DNA from: JAFLDD01 sp049314715
GTDB taxonomy: Bacteria; Pseudomonadota; Alphaproteobacteria; Rickettsiales; UBA3002
Assembly (NCBI GenBank): GCA_049314715.1
Contig: JBMOEL010000043.1
Span: 1-13,448 of the forward strand
DNA length: 13,448 nucleotides
Direction of reading: 5' to 3'
Shown one piece after another: positions 13,407-13,448 of the stretch. Position 1 is the first letter of the stretch, and every line of letters begins with the position of its first letter. The notes beneath the pieces were generated by a model. The model searched no databases and was not told where the DNA came from. It saw only the letters and a list, made by a program, of their open reading frames with translations. Position numbers and translations under genes: made by a program.

Positions 13407-13448
13407 CCGCCCATCGCGAGGCGGTCCATCCACGCCAGCAGCACGCCC
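13391..13448 (-). CDS. Possible C-terminal end of a convergent gene entering from the right
   Basis: On the minus strand the frame from the window edge reads GVLLAWMDRLAMGGYRKQ and stops at TGA (13391-13393). The 18 residues have a protein-like composition, a hydrophobic stretch followed by a basic end. It would overlap the 3' end of mrp by 16 bases. I do not recognise a family, and 18 open codons can arise by chance. Alternatively the segment is merely the start of the gap after mrp; a CCGCC/GGCGG hairpin (13407-13411 with 13420-13424) lies there without a U-tract. Confidence 0.3.
   Translation of the reverse strand, partial: GVLLAWMDRLAMGGYRKQ

Noticed and set aside
1..13448. Mobile elements, CRISPR arrays, tRNA or rRNA genes, toxin-antitoxin pairs
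   Set aside because: I saw no transposase or integrase motifs, direct-repeat arrays, terminal inverted repeats, or tRNA/rRNA-like sequence on either strand.

Overview
The window carries thirteen protein genes I can support, plus a possible fourteenth that is only an 18-residue end at the right edge. Gene content and order point to an alphaproteobacterium of moderate GC. The diagnostic features are leuA next to mreB, an ilvB-ilvH-ilvC acetolactate block, divergent miaA/serB, and hflK-hflC followed by a periplasmic Do-like protease. I cannot fix the genus from this sequence.

Layout. Positions 1-5963 read leftwards (minus strand): ilvB, ilvH, a 41-residue lipoprotein gene, ilvC, leuA, then the 5' part of mreB, which runs off the left edge. 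IlvB/IlvH, IlvC and LeuA cover three steps of branched-chain amino-acid synthesis: acetolactate formation, ketol-acid reductoisomerisation, and entry into the leucine branch. A good sigma70-like promoter sits just in front of ilvB, so the block may be one operon. The ilvH-ilvC gap holds the small lipoprotein gene, a strong hairpin and a GC-rich palindromic stretch. Next (6065-7168, minus) is a 367-residue orphan protein in visibly AT-richer DNA. Then come divergent miaA (minus) and serB (plus), whose 5' ends touch or overlap. From 9004 to 12571 (minus) lies hflK-hflC-degP, the FtsH-modulating membrane complex plus a periplasmic protease, ending in a clear rho-independent terminator before serB. 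At the right end mrp (plus) diverges from hflK.

Most of the window is ordinary housekeeping sequence and I see no phage, transposon, CRISPR, rRNA or tRNA. I did not find a convincing new multi-gene system. The points worth a second look are the orphan gene, the unannotated-size lipoprotein gene and hairpin inside the ilv block, altered metal-site residues in LeuA (His-Gly-Gln in place of His-x-His) and IlvB (Gly-Glu-Ala in place of Gly-Asp-Gly/Ala), a Mrp protein lacking both its N-terminal domain and its Cys-x-x-Cys, and the overlapping divergent starts of miaA and serB.
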